DNA of 36,015 nucleotides from Planctomycetota bacterium. Its GTDB lineage: Bacteria > Planctomycetota > Phycisphaerae > Phycisphaerales > SM1A02. Shown here piece after piece: positions 8,509-18,463 of the stretch. The notes under the pieces are model-generated. The model saw only the letters and a program-made list of their open reading frames with translations, did not search any database and had not been told where the DNA came from. Made by a program: the position numbers and the translations under genes. Where the stretch lies: positions 1 to 36,015 of the forward strand of contig JAPLMU010000124.1 of NCBI GenBank assembly GCA_026386795.1. Direction: 5' to 3'. The first letter of the stretch is position 1, and the number at the start of each line of letters is the position of its first letter.

Positions 8509-9249
8509 TCAGCGCGTCGGCCAAGTAATGTGAATTTCGCCTTCAGGGGTATCCGAGGCAATCCCCAGTTCCTTGAGTGCCGCGAGCGCTGCGAGTTGCT
8601 CGGATTGCTTCTTGCTCGGACCCCATGCTCCGTCAAAGCGGCGCGTGCCCGCGACTACGCAAATCTCAAAGCACTTGGCATGATCGGGCCCCTGTTCGTC
8701 AAGCACCGTGTACTGCGGCGCGCCCAAGTCCAACTGCGCAAGACACTGCTGCAACACCTGCTTGAAATTCTGCTGATGCCCCAGCCGCAGCGCGGAATCA
8801 ATGCGCAACGCAAGCCGCGGCAATACAAAGGCGCGCGCTGCTTCTAGTCCGCCGTCGAGATACAGCGCGCCAACAACTGCTTCAAATACACCAGCAAGAA
8901 GACTTTCGGGAAGTCCCTGCGGACCGCGAACACCCTTGTCAATACGCATCCAACTTTCCATGCCGCATTCGGCGGCAAGTTCAGCACAAACGCGGCCACT
9001 GACGATGTTCGACTTCACCTTGGTGAGTTCGCCCTCGAGAAAGTCTGGGCGCTCGGTGAACAAGTGCGTACACACGATGAACCCCAAGACGGAATCGCCG
9101 AGGAATTCAAGACGCTCGTTCGAATTCAATCTTCCATCAGCTGCCGACGAGTGAACGAGCGCAATGGCCGCGAGTGAAGTATCGCGGAACCGATGCCCGG
9201 TGATCGCAGCCATCTCGTCCAGAATTGCAGGGTCAGGCGTCAATGCCAC
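8509..9249 (-). CDS. rnc: Ribonuclease III
   Basis: A 246-residue double-strand-specific endoribonuclease for rRNA and mRNA processing. The N-terminal RNase III domain has the signature NERLEFLGDSVLGF (residues 44-57; catalytic-type Glu48 and Asp52) and LPESLLAGVFEAVVGALYLDGG with the essential second-site Glu123. The C-terminal double-strand RNA-binding domain (about 165-232) reads NFKQVLQQCLAQ, then PQYTVLDEQGPDHAKCFEICVVAG and SKKQSEQLAALAALKEL. At residue 120 a Gly stands where E. coli has active-site Asp114 (usual LADxFEA). It starts with GTG, overlapping the upstream gene by 10 bases. Confidence 0.93.
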   Translation of the reverse strand: MALTPDPAILDEMAAITGHRFRDTSLAAIALVHSSAADGRLNSNERLEFLGDSVLGFIVCTHLFTERPDFLEGELTKVKSNIVSGRVCAELAAECGMESWMRIDKGVRGPQGLPESLLAGVFEAVVGALYLDGGLEAARAFVLPRLALRIDSALRLGHQQNFKQVLQQCLAQLDLGAPQYTVLDEQGPDHAKCFEICVVAGTRRFDGAWGPSKKQSEQLAALAALKELGIASDTPEGEIHITWPTR

Positions 9250-9770
9250 GCGAGCACCATCTCAATGAGATGCACGGTGGATGCCAACAGCAAACCACCG
9301 ATGCCACCGATGACGAACCAACCTGCCGTCTGCAATCGCTCACGACGACGACGAGCAGCGGGTCGATGAATTGCCTCGATTGCAACGGTCGGAACTGAAC
9401 GGATCGAACGCGATGCCGTGGCCGCCGCGCCCGCGACCGGCGTCGCAAGTGCGGCCAGTGCTGTTGCATGCTTGCCAAATGATTCGGTGACTGCAGTTGC
9501 AGCGCCCATGGCGCCGTCGGTACCGGTGTATTCCGCTGGGTCAAATCCGGCAAGATCCTCTCGCATCTGTGCATATGCATCGGATGCCAAGACCCATGCC
9601 GCGTGGCCAACGGAGTGCGGCGCGCCTTGGGCTTCCTGCCAGAATCGGTCGAATGGATCGTGCCCCGCCCGACCAGCAACAGCCATCTCGGCGGAAATGG
9701 CATTCCTCGCAGAGAGCGCAGCGCTTACCGCGGGATGCTGAAACGGATGTTCGTGATCAAAGTGTGACAC
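9240..9770 (-). CDS. Small C-terminally membrane-anchored protein, unknown
   Basis: An unrecognised protein of about 176 residues (GTG at 9770; a GTG at 9797 and a TTG at 9812 are alternative starts in the same frame). Most of it is polar and Ala-rich; about residues 150-172 form one hydrophobic segment (WFVIGGIGGLLLASTVHLIEM), preceded by an RRRRERLQ basic patch, which predicts a C-terminal membrane anchor with the bulk in the cytoplasm. The frame overlaps rnc by 10 bases on the same strand, so the two are probably cotranscribed. No enzymatic motif is visible. Confidence 0.6.
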   Translation of the reverse strand: MSHFDHEHPFQHPAVSAALSARNAISAEMAVAGRAGHDPFDRFWQEAQGAPHSVGHAAWVLASDAYAQMREDLAGFDPAEYTGTDGAMGAATAVTESFGKHATALAALATPVAGAAATASRSIRSVPTVAIEAIHRPAARRRRERLQTAGWFVIGGIGGLLLASTVHLIEMVLAWH

Positions 9771-9840
9771 TCGCTGACAGTACTTTCGGTCGGACACGCC
9801 TTCGCGTTCCAACTTTCAGCAGCGAAGAATGCGGCACGAC

Positions 9841-10428
9841 TCACTCAGGCCAGCAGCAAGTGCGGGCGGCAATCCGGGTGATGAGCCGCTCACGGTCACG
9901 CGGGGTGGCAAATGCGGTGAACTGGACGGCCATACGGCGCGGACCCGGATCGTCATCATGGGAGAAGACACGCACCACCACGCCGTGCATGCGGATCGGC
10001 TCATTCTCAGCGGGCGGATAGACCTCGATCTGCACCTCGGAGCCGGTCGGAAGTTCGTCATCAAGCTCAAATCGCATACCGGTCAGCGAAACGTCGTAAC
10101 CGTGACCTTCAAGGCCACCAGTCGGGGTCCCGAGTCCGGAGTCAAAGTCTTCAAGACCGAGGGCTTCCAAACCCGGTTCATGCAATTCGTTCGGATTCGT
10201 GGGGGTTGGGCGACTTGAGGCAGGAACAGCGGCAACAAATGCTGCGAGACTGCCGGCTAAACTACCCGCAGGCTGCGTCGAAGGGATAACTACCACCCGT
10301 GTGTAGGCGGGGGCAAACCGAAAGCGATCATCCGATCGCCGGTTTGGGGCTTCAACGCTCACCATTCCAGTAGCTCCTTGGCCGAACATTCCGTGGCCGC
10401 ATTGATTATTCGAACCGGGGTGCTTCAT
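9841..10428 (-). CDS. PilZ-domain protein
   Basis: About 195 residues. PilZ domains bind cyclic di-GMP. The N-terminal RRSDDRFRF (Arg-rich switch) and GYDVSLTGMRFEL (D.S..G motif) are both present, separated by an Ala/Pro/Asn-rich insert of about 70 residues, longer than in typical PilZ domains. A conserved-looking C-terminal strand set follows (MHGVVVRVFSHDDDPGPRRMAVQFTAF). The frame is open up to 10518, but the ATG at 10428 has AAGGA 9 bases upstream, so I use it. The preceding region to ilvC (10429-10738) is noncoding; the pair is divergent. The target process (motility, surface attachment) cannot be told from the sequence. Confidence 0.78.
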   Translation of the reverse strand: MKHPGSNNQCGHGMFGQGATGMVSVEAPNRRSDDRFRFAPAYTRVVVIPSTQPAGSLAGSLAAFVAAVPASSRPTPTNPNELHEPGLEALGLEDFDSGLGTPTGGLEGHGYDVSLTGMRFELDDELPTGSEVQIEVYPPAENEPIRMHGVVVRVFSHDDDPGPRRMAVQFTAFATPRDRERLITRIAARTCCWPE

Positions 10429-10738
10429 AGGGAAACGTCCTTGGACTTCCAATGGTTCGGCGATTCTGCTCGTTGAGCATGAAATCCCAAATTTCAGACG
10501 TTGCTGAGGCAAGTTCATCCGTGAACTCCAGACCCATCCACCCCCTGAATGAATCGCAACGTGCGAAATTCAGGTGTGGACAGTGACAGTCTGCAATTGC
10601 GAAGCCCCCCGGTCATGTAATGTGTGCCTTCTTTCTTCAATATTCATTCAGAATGTCATCCACCTGCCCGGACTATTACTCCTCGACGAACACTGAATGA
10701 CGGCACGACACACCCAAACTGGTCACCCGAAATCCCCC
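10429..10738. other. Noncoding divergent region between PilZ gene and ilvC
   Basis: No convincing gene is seen here. It must hold the promoters of the PilZ gene (minus) and of the ilvC-uppP operon (plus). A TGTAAT hexamer at 10616-10621 could be a plus-strand -10 element, but no matching -35 at normal spacing was found. The ATG at 10697 is in frame with ilvC but I prefer 10739. No leader peptide or T-box-like structure was recognised. Confidence 0.4.
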
Positions 10739-11821
10739 ATGCCAGACGCGCAAACCTCTATAGAACAAGCATGTACAACAGAATCCCTGCTTGGCCGATC
10801 AGTGGTTCTTGTGGGTTATGGGAACCAAGGTCGCGCCCACGCGCTCAATCTCCGCGATTCTGGAGTTGTTGTAAAAATTGCCGGCCGAACCGCGTCGACC
10901 GCGCGGGCAAGAGCCGAATCCGACGGATTTCAGACAAAAGATACGGCACAGGCGGTGCCCGGAGCAGACTTGGTGATCGTTGCCCTGCCGGACGAGGTCC
11001 ATGCTGAGGTCTGGGAGAGTGCCATTGAACCGCATGTGAAGCGCGGGCAAACAATCGGCTTCATTCATGGGTCGAGCGTCCACTTTGGGCTGGTGCGGAT
11101 CCCGGATGGAATTGGGGCGATTTTGGTCGCGCCAAAGGGCCCCGGCTCCACCCTTCGGGAGCGATTCATCCAGGGTCAAGGCATTCCCGCATTGCTTGCG
11201 GTTGCCCAAGAGCGCGATCCTGGAACAGGCGGGCCAACTTCGCATGAACTCGCGCGGTCATGGGCCGCTGGTCTCGGCTGCGCACGGGCGGCCGTTGTGC
11301 GCACCACCTTTGGCGATGAAGCAGAGACCGACCTCTTCGGTGAACAAGCCGTGCTCTGCGGCGGCATGATGGGCTTGGCGCAAGCTGCATACGAAACGTT
11401 GGTCGAAGCGGGCTATCCACCACTCTTGGCGTACATGGAGTGCGTTCATGAGATTAAACAAGTCGCAGACCTGTTGTATGCACGCGGGCCAGCCGGCATG
11501 CGTGCGGCCATCAGCAATACCGCCGAGTTCGGCGCGTACAGCGCAGCACCGCGCATGGTCGATGATGCCACCAAGACCGCCATGCGAACACTGCTGAAAG
11601 AAATCAAAGACGGCACCTTCACCCGAACGATGCAAGCCGACCATGATGCCGGCGCCCCGTGGTTCCGCGCGCAGCGAGCAATCGCCAAGGCGCACCCAAT
11701 GGAACAGTCGAGCGCCGATGTACGCGCATTGATGCCGTGGCTCGCGGCGGAGGCAACCGGCGGTACCACACCGAGCGTCGACACAAGAGCAAACGAACAA
11801 GGAAAACACACACAGCAATGA
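10739..11821 (+). CDS. ilvC: Ketol-acid reductoisomerase
   Basis: About 360 residues, class I length. It would isomerise and reduce 2-acetolactate / 2-aceto-2-hydroxybutyrate in branched-chain amino acid synthesis with NAD(P)H and Mg. N-terminal Rossmann domain: VVLVGYGNQGRAHALNLRDSG, IGFIHGSSVHFG (family FAHGFNIHFG, here altered) and LVAPKGPGSTLRE. C-terminal knotted domain: AETDLFGEQAVLCGG (metal ligands Asp and Glu), YMECVHEIKQVADL and ISNTAEFGAY. The ATG at 10739 places 19 residues before the first strand, as usual; an ATG at 10697 is possible. No ilvBN or ilvD is nearby, and the last codons overlap uppP (ATGA), an odd operon partner. Confidence 0.88.
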   Translation: MPDAQTSIEQACTTESLLGRSVVLVGYGNQGRAHALNLRDSGVVVKIAGRTASTARARAESDGFQTKDTAQAVPGADLVIVALPDEVHAEVWESAIEPHVKRGQTIGFIHGSSVHFGLVRIPDGIGAILVAPKGPGSTLRERFIQGQGIPALLAVAQERDPGTGGPTSHELARSWAAGLGCARAAVVRTTFGDEAETDLFGEQAVLCGGMMGLAQAAYETLVEAGYPPLLAYMECVHEIKQVADLLYARGPAGMRAAISNTAEFGAYSAAPRMVDDATKTAMRTLLKEIKDGTFTRTMQADHDAGAPWFRAQRAIAKAHPMEQSSADVRALMPWLAAEATGGTTPSVDTRANEQGKHTQQ

Positions 11822-12774
11822 CACCATTCGACGCTTGGATTCTTGGCATGGTGGAGGGGATCACTGAATACCTCCCTGTATCGAGTACCGGACACCTGAT
11901 CATCACTTCGTGGCTGCTCGGGCTTGATAAGACTGCGGCGCAGCGAGATGCGGTCGCAGACTTTGAGATCATCATTCAGGGGGGCGCAATCCTTGCCGTT
12001 GTTGGCTTGTACCGCGCGCGTATTGGGCAGATGTTGCGCGGCATCGCATCCAAAGTGGGCGTTCACGGGCTCGGCTCAGCAGATCGCATGTCCGCTGGTT
12101 GCACGATTGCGCGCAATGTGGTGATTGCGTTTATACCGGCAGCGGCCATTGGGTTCTTGGCAAAGGACACAGTCAAAGCAAATCTCTTCAATCCCGCGTC
12201 GGTGATCGGCGCGCTTGCCGTCGGCGGCGTGGTGATGTTGGCGATCGCGCCATGGCAGTCGCGCAAGATCGCGTCGGAGCGCGATGCATCACTGCGCGCA
12301 GCAACCACTGCTGCGATCACGGGCAGCAGCGCAGATTTCACAGGCGCAGCGCTCGCGCGTATGAACGGAATGCAGGCGCTCTTCATTGGACTCTTTCAGT
12401 GCTTGGCGCTGTGGCCTGGAACAAGCCGGTCGTTCGTAACGATTCTTGCGGGACTACTCGTTGGCCTTGGTGGCGTTGCTGCGGCGGAGTTCAGTTTCCT
12501 ACTCGGACTCGTGACGCTGACGGCAGCGAGTGGTTACAGCGCCCTGAAGATCGTCAAGGCACACCACGCCAGTGAGTTTCTTGAGCAAATTGGCGGTTGG
12601 TTGCCGCTCGTGTGCGGACTGCTTGTGGCATGGGCGAGTGCGGCATTGGCTATCGATTTCCTGGTGCGCTACCTGGGGCGACACACCCTGGCACTCTTTG
12701 GATGGTGGCGACTTGCAGTTGCCGGGATTGTGCTCGTCGTGGCGTGGCAATTCGGCCTTACAATCACACCGTGA
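11818..12774 (+). CDS. uppP: Undecaprenyl-diphosphatase
   Basis: A 318-residue polytopic membrane enzyme that dephosphorylates undecaprenyl diphosphate to recycle the lipid carrier of cell-wall synthesis (BacA family; also gives bacitracin resistance). Motifs: the opening MTPFDAWILGMVEGITEYLPVSSTGHL-type segment containing the catalytic EGxTEFLPVSSTGH motif, and PGTSRSFVTILAGLLVG, the second family motif PGxSRS. At least seven hydrophobic segments follow. The start ATG overlaps the ilvC stop (ATGA). An insertion of about 50 polar residues (around 130-175, rich in Arg, Ala, Ser) makes it longer than the typical 265-280 residues. Confidence 0.93.
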   Translation: MTPFDAWILGMVEGITEYLPVSSTGHLIITSWLLGLDKTAAQRDAVADFEIIIQGGAILAVVGLYRARIGQMLRGIASKVGVHGLGSADRMSAGCTIARNVVIAFIPAAAIGFLAKDTVKANLFNPASVIGALAVGGVVMLAIAPWQSRKIASERDASLRAATTAAITGSSADFTGAALARMNGMQALFIGLFQCLALWPGTSRSFVTILAGLLVGLGGVAAAEFSFLLGLVTLTAASGYSALKIVKAHHASEFLEQIGGWLPLVCGLLVAWASAALAIDFLVRYLGRHTLALFGWWRLAVAGIVLVVAWQFGLTITP

Positions 12775-13172
12775 ACCAACTTCTGCTCTTTCTTCGAAGT
12801 CTTGCCATTGGATTCGTGCTCTTTTTGGTGCTCGCGTTCTTCGCGGCAAAGTTCTTTGGCGGAACCCTCTTTCGCGCCACGCCACGGGTGGACTTTCCTG
12901 CAGTGACGCTTGGCGGTCATGCATTCTTCCTGAGTGTTAGCCGGGAGGAAGGAAAGTCGCCAACATTCTGCCTGCGGCAAATGGACCCCACCGATGCGAG
13001 TGCGAGCGTGCTATTAGTCCCGCAGTCGGACCGAGAGGCCGACGCATGGACGTGGGCTGAAGTCATGCCTCTTGAAGGCAGCGGACCGCTGAAAGTGCGC
13101 TACACACAGCGCGACGGACGCCTTGGAAATTGCGAAGTCACCGCCACGGGCACTGTGACATTTGCGAAGTAG
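12771..13172 (+). CDS. Small membrane-anchored protein, unknown
   Basis: A 133-residue protein starting with GTG at 12771 that overlaps the uppP stop by 4 bases (GTGA). Residues about 3-28 (LLLFLRSLAIGFVLFLVLAFFAAKFFGG) form one membrane segment or uncleaved signal anchor; the remaining ~100 residues are hydrophilic and probably outside the membrane, with beta-strand-like patterns (ATPRVDFPAVTLGGHAFFLSVS; GPLKVRYTQRDGRLGNCEVTATGTVTFA). Two Cys residues are present. I do not recognise the family. Coupling to uppP suggests an envelope role, by inference only. Confidence 0.65.
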   Translation: MNQLLLFLRSLAIGFVLFLVLAFFAAKFFGGTLFRATPRVDFPAVTLGGHAFFLSVSREEGKSPTFCLRQMDPTDASASVLLVPQSDREADAWTWAEVMPLEGSGPLKVRYTQRDGRLGNCEVTATGTVTFAK

Positions 13173-13189
13173 TCAACCACCGCCGCCGA

Positions 13190-15289
<2,100 letters not shown>

Positions 15290-15294
15290 TCACG

Positions 15295-15338
15295 GCCGGC
15301 GAAGGACAGCCGCTGAGCGCCGCTTTGTCCTCTCCGGC
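15295..15338 (-). promoter_or_regulatory. Imperfect hairpin between the FmdB-like gene and ligA
   Basis: GCCGG (15295-15299) and AGGACA (15303-15308) pair with TGTCCT (15326-15331) and CCGGC (15334-15338), with a small internal bulge. It lies in the 74-base gap downstream of the FmdB-like stop and upstream of ligA on the same strand. It could be a weak terminator or an attenuating leader structure; no T-run is present in either direction. Confidence 0.4.
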
Positions 15339-15345
15339 GCCAGTG

Positions 15346-15636
15346 TCAGTCTCCGTCGCCGGCGTTCAGTGTGTTGGGGCCAGTGCCGGCGGTCTTCTCG
15401 TAGTGGCCATCACCCTTACGTTCGAAGCGGCTGAAGCCAAGTCGTTCGAGATTGTTCTTGGAGAATCGCTGCGTGTCGCTTGATGTCTGCACTTGCGGTG
15501 TGACGATCAATTTGCGGACTGGCTCGCCCGTCTCGGGGTGTTGCGTGAGTGTGGGATCGCTCAGCTTCTGAAAGACTTCGAAGATCTCGCCATCGGTGCC
15601 GTCTGGCTTGACGATGGCATAGACGTAGGTGGGCAT
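15346..15636 (-). CDS. FmdB-like protein without cysteines
   Basis: A 96-residue protein. The opening MPTYVYAIV, then IFEVFQKLSDPTLTQHPETGEPVRKLI, follows the pattern of FmdB-family zinc ribbons (MPTYEYRCxxCGxxFExFQxxxDPxxxxCPxCGxxVxRxI) position by position, but every cysteine is replaced, so no metal ribbon can form. The C-terminal half (about 45-96) is polar with SKNNLERLGFSRFERKGDGHYEKTAG, which is like the Phe/Gly/Tyr-containing tails in FmdB proteins. Function is unknown for the family at large; it may be a structural relic of the fold. Start ATG at 15636 from the MPTY match. It is upstream of ligA on the same strand. Confidence 0.7.
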   Translation of the reverse strand: MPTYVYAIVKPDGTDGEIFEVFQKLSDPTLTQHPETGEPVRKLIVTPQVQTSSDTQRFSKNNLERLGFSRFERKGDGHYEKTAGTGPNTLNAGDGD

Positions 15637-15712
15637 AGGGGGAATCGTAGGCGATGATGCGAATCGGGACGCATCGGCGTGCGACGACGCGAATACTGGC
15701 GTGTGGTGGTGA

Positions 15713-16540
15713 TCAATGCGTGTGCTTCTGCGCGGCTCGAGCCAAGGCGGCCGCGACCATGATGTCTGCCTCCCGCGTGGGTCCCGCCTCGCGCTCAATG
15801 ACGAGGTCCACCGTCCGTGGGAGAGCCGCGACGGCTGCGAAGAACGCACGCCAATCGACCGCGCCGGTGCCGGCGACCACTTCGCGACCCCATGTCCCCG
15901 GGACTGCGGTCGGAATTGCATCCTTCATATGAATCTGCCAGACATGCGGCGCGAGTGCGCGCAGCGCGGCGACCGGGTCGCCCATTCCGTACAGAATCAT
16001 GTTGGCCGGATCAAAGTTCACACCGACATTCGGATGCGCAATATCTGCGAGCGCTGCGCTCAGCGTGTTGGCATCTTCTTGACCCGTTTCGAAGGCAACG
16101 CGTACGCCGCGTGCTGCATAGATGTCGGCAATGGCTCGGAGACGATCGATCATGACGGTGCGCTCGGGGTTCGCGGCATCGTGCGGAAGGAATCCCGCAT
16201 GGAGCGTCACAAGCTTCACGCCGTTGTTACTTGCAAGTTGCGCTGTTGCAGCTGCAAGCTCTTGGTTGCGCGCCCATGTTGACGCAAGTCGGACGCCTCC
16301 GGTGCGCTCGATCGATTCAAGCGTTGAATAATCTTCACCGACTGTTGCCAGCATTCCGCTGACTACAACGATGCCGCGCTCGCGCAGGCGGGAGATCGCA
16401 TTGCCCCACTCCGCTGGATGTTCGATGCATGGAACGAGCGCAAGTTGCACGGCGTTGATGCCGCAACGAGCCAAGGCGTCGGCAAGTGCGTCGGGCGAAT
16501 CGGTGCGCAGGCTCCATGAACAGACGGCGAGGTGTTGCAT
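15713..16540 (-). CDS. Sugar phosphate isomerase/epimerase-like TIM barrel
   Basis: A 275-residue member of the AP endonuclease 2 / xylose isomerase-like TIM-barrel superfamily. Visible strands and likely metal sites: NAVQLALVP, VVVSGMLATVGEDY, VKLVTLHAGFLP (His), RVAFETGQED (Glu), VGVNFDPANMI (Asp), VWQIHMKDAIP (His and Asp) and VDLVIEREAG (Glu near the end). These are the Glu/Asp/His/Glu residues of the metal centre. Planctomycetes carry many such paralogs for sugar and inositol catabolism, often with Gfo/Idh/MocA enzymes, one of which sits 6 kb away. The substrate is not deducible. Start ATG at 16540 gives MQHLAVCSWSL; the frame is open to 16582. A divergent gene begins 80 bases away. Confidence 0.82.
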   Translation of the reverse strand: MQHLAVCSWSLRTDSPDALADALARCGINAVQLALVPCIEHPAEWGNAISRLRERGIVVVSGMLATVGEDYSTLESIERTGGVRLASTWARNQELAAATAQLASNNGVKLVTLHAGFLPHDAANPERTVMIDRLRAIADIYAARGVRVAFETGQEDANTLSAALADIAHPNVGVNFDPANMILYGMGDPVAALRALAPHVWQIHMKDAIPTAVPGTWGREVVAGTGAVDWRAFFAAVAALPRTVDLVIEREAGPTREADIMVAAALARAAQKHTH

Positions 16541-16620
16541 AACAGTGGATTTCACACGATTCCAACGCGTGCTGCATACCAAATCCCCAGTGCAAACGCA
16601 GGTAGAATCCTGCGCCCGCC

Positions 16621-17232
16621 ATGTCGTCAGTCAACGCCGATTCCACTCCCGTCAACAACCGCGTCGCCGCGGACGGAAATTCTGCGCGCACAACACTGCC
16701 CACATTGAGCTTTTTCGACCGCCTTGAAGCGTGGCTCAGTCGCGTCAGCATGAAGAGCAACATCGTGCGCAAGGCGTGTGCGTTGATCTGGTTGCCATAC
16801 GCGTTTCGCTCAGGCCTGACGATGAAGCGCGTTGACAAGCAGAGCTTCGTTGCGGTGCTTCCGTTCCGGCGCGTCAACCGCAATTGGTACAACGCGATGG
16901 CTGGTGCCGCACTTCTGGGAAACAGCGAAGTCGCTGGCGGCCTGTATCTCTTCGGCCGATGCGGCAGCGATTACATCGTGGTCTGCAAAGAGATGCGTTA
17001 TCGCTTCATGCGACCGTGCTACGGCCCGGCGATGTACGAGGTGATGAACGCGGGTGATCTCGACGAGAAGCTGAGGTCTGGCGGCGAATTCAACATTCCG
17101 CTCGAGATGGAAATTCGGCAGCATGTACACAAGCCGGGAATCAAGGCGCCGCTGGTTGGCAAGTGCGACATTACGTTCCATTGCACGCCGAAGTTGATGA
17201 TCAAAGCGAAGCTCGAACGCCGCAAAAAATAA
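16621..17232 (+). CDS. DUF4442-like hotdog-fold protein
   Basis: A 203-residue protein. A polar N-terminus (about 1-30) is followed by helices, RKACALIWLPYAFRSGLTMKRVDKQSFVAVLPFRRVNRNWYNAMAGAALLGNSEVAGGLYLF (described in pieces: the N..NAMAGAALL.NSEVAGG helix is the hallmark hotdog helix) and a beta-rich C-terminus ending in GKCDITFHCTPKLMIKAKLERRKK. The arrangement resembles DUF4442 / PaaI-like putative thioesterases. I cannot identify a catalytic residue with confidence, so thioesterase activity is a family-level suggestion. A TAGAAT hexamer at 16603-16608 upstream would give a very short leader. Confidence 0.6.
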   Translation: MSSVNADSTPVNNRVAADGNSARTTLPTLSFFDRLEAWLSRVSMKSNIVRKACALIWLPYAFRSGLTMKRVDKQSFVAVLPFRRVNRNWYNAMAGAALLGNSEVAGGLYLFGRCGSDYIVVCKEMRYRFMRPCYGPAMYEVMNAGDLDEKLRSGGEFNIPLEMEIRQHVHKPGIKAPLVGKCDITFHCTPKLMIKAKLERRKK

Positions 17233-17258
17233 ACTGTTGGTAGCTATACACTCCGCCG

Positions 17259-18452
17259 GTGAGACGCACTCTTGAGAGCATCCAATGGGGTCTGTTCTGC
17301 ACGTCGAGTTGGACGTGGTGCATCGGCATGTACCTGCCGTTCATGATGCTCCGCCTCTGGGGTTGGCCAGGATTCTGGGCGTTCTTCGTACCCAATGTTC
17401 TCGGCTGCACCGCGTTCGGCTTCGTCCTCGACGCACAACGCTCGCGCGCCCTCGCCGCTCGACTCGGCTGGATGTGCGCGCTCTTCAGCGCCGTCACCCT
17501 GGCATATCAGTGCTACTTCGCTGGTTGGGCCGCGCAGTACTTTCTCGTCGGACCAAACACCGCCTCTGCAACACTGGCACCGGGCGCACTCAACACCATC
17601 GCAGCCACAGGCGCGCCCATCGCTTTCCTCGTCATCGGACTACTGCTTGCACTGCGCGGCAACGCTTTTTGGCGCACCGCGGGCACTGCCGTCACACTCC
17701 TCTCCGCACTCGTTGTCCTGCTACCGGGCGGGACCGATCTCACGCCCGCCGCCGAGCGCATGCCGATCACGCCAATGATCGAATCACTCCCGCTCGGTTT
17801 CGCGTTTCCGACCCTCTGCGCCGGATTCTTCCTCACGCCGTACTTCGATCTCACCTTCCATCGCGCGGCGCAACAAGCACCCAGCCCACGCGTCGCGTTC
17901 GCGACCTTTGGCCTGAGTTTCGGAGCAATGCTCCTACTCATTGCAAGTTTCTATGACCCAAGCATGGGCACGCCGCGCATCGGTCCCGCGCTGTTCGCGC
18001 TATGGGGACTTCAACTCCTCTTCACCATCTCTGTCCACCTCCGCGAACTCATCACTGCCCCAGCCGGAATACGCATACCGACCGCTGCTGCCGGTGGCCT
18101 CACCGCCCTTGCGGTGCTGCTCGCAACGCCTGCCTTCATATTTACCGTCGGACCCGCACTCGCCCCAGGGCACCCGCTCCTATATGGTCATACAGGTACC
18201 ATGCTCCTGCCCGGAGAGCCTGCATATTTGGCATTCCTGGGCGCGTACGGCTTGCTCTTCCCAGTCCTCTTTCTTCTCGAACCCCGCGGTGCTCCGCGCA
18301 AACTGATCGCAGGAATCCTGCTCGTTGGCCTGCCCTGCTACCTCTTGGGCGCGTTCGATTTCATGACGTACCTGATGCCCGTACCGTTCTTTCTTGCACA
18401 AGTCGCGGCGTGGAGACTTTCCATGCAATCAAAGATGACGAAGCACCGTTGA
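17259..18452 (+). CDS. Polytopic membrane protein, unknown
   Basis: A 397-residue, very hydrophobic protein with roughly ten to eleven membrane segments, starting from GTG at 17259 (27 bases after the previous gene). The opening reads SWTWCIGMYLPFMMLRLWGWPGFWAFFVPNVLG, with a later segment FAFPTLCAGFFLTPYFDLTFHRA. Conserved-looking charged residues are few, and the loops are short. The opening Trp/Gly/Pro-rich pattern is reminiscent of sodium-solute symporters, but I see no sodium-binding motif, so no transporter class is assigned. The next gene, DUF1800, starts only 11 bases downstream and the two are likely cotranscribed. A TATACA at 17245-17250 would make the message nearly leaderless. Confidence 0.75.
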   Translation: MRRTLESIQWGLFCTSSWTWCIGMYLPFMMLRLWGWPGFWAFFVPNVLGCTAFGFVLDAQRSRALAARLGWMCALFSAVTLAYQCYFAGWAAQYFLVGPNTASATLAPGALNTIAATGAPIAFLVIGLLLALRGNAFWRTAGTAVTLLSALVVLLPGGTDLTPAAERMPITPMIESLPLGFAFPTLCAGFFLTPYFDLTFHRAAQQAPSPRVAFATFGLSFGAMLLLIASFYDPSMGTPRIGPALFALWGLQLLFTISVHLRELITAPAGIRIPTAAAGGLTALAVLLATPAFIFTVGPALAPGHPLLYGHTGTMLLPGEPAYLAFLGAYGLLFPVLFLLEPRGAPRKLIAGILLVGLPCYLLGAFDFMTYLMPVPFFLAQVAAWRLSMQSKMTKHR

Positions 18453-18463
18453 TCAGGCGCGCC

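Noticed and set aside
18002-18463. N-terminal extension of the DUF1800 frame to 18002
   Set aside because: It overlaps the polytopic membrane gene in another frame and is Arg/His/Pro-rich shadow sequence; the ATG at 18464 follows the upstream stop closely.
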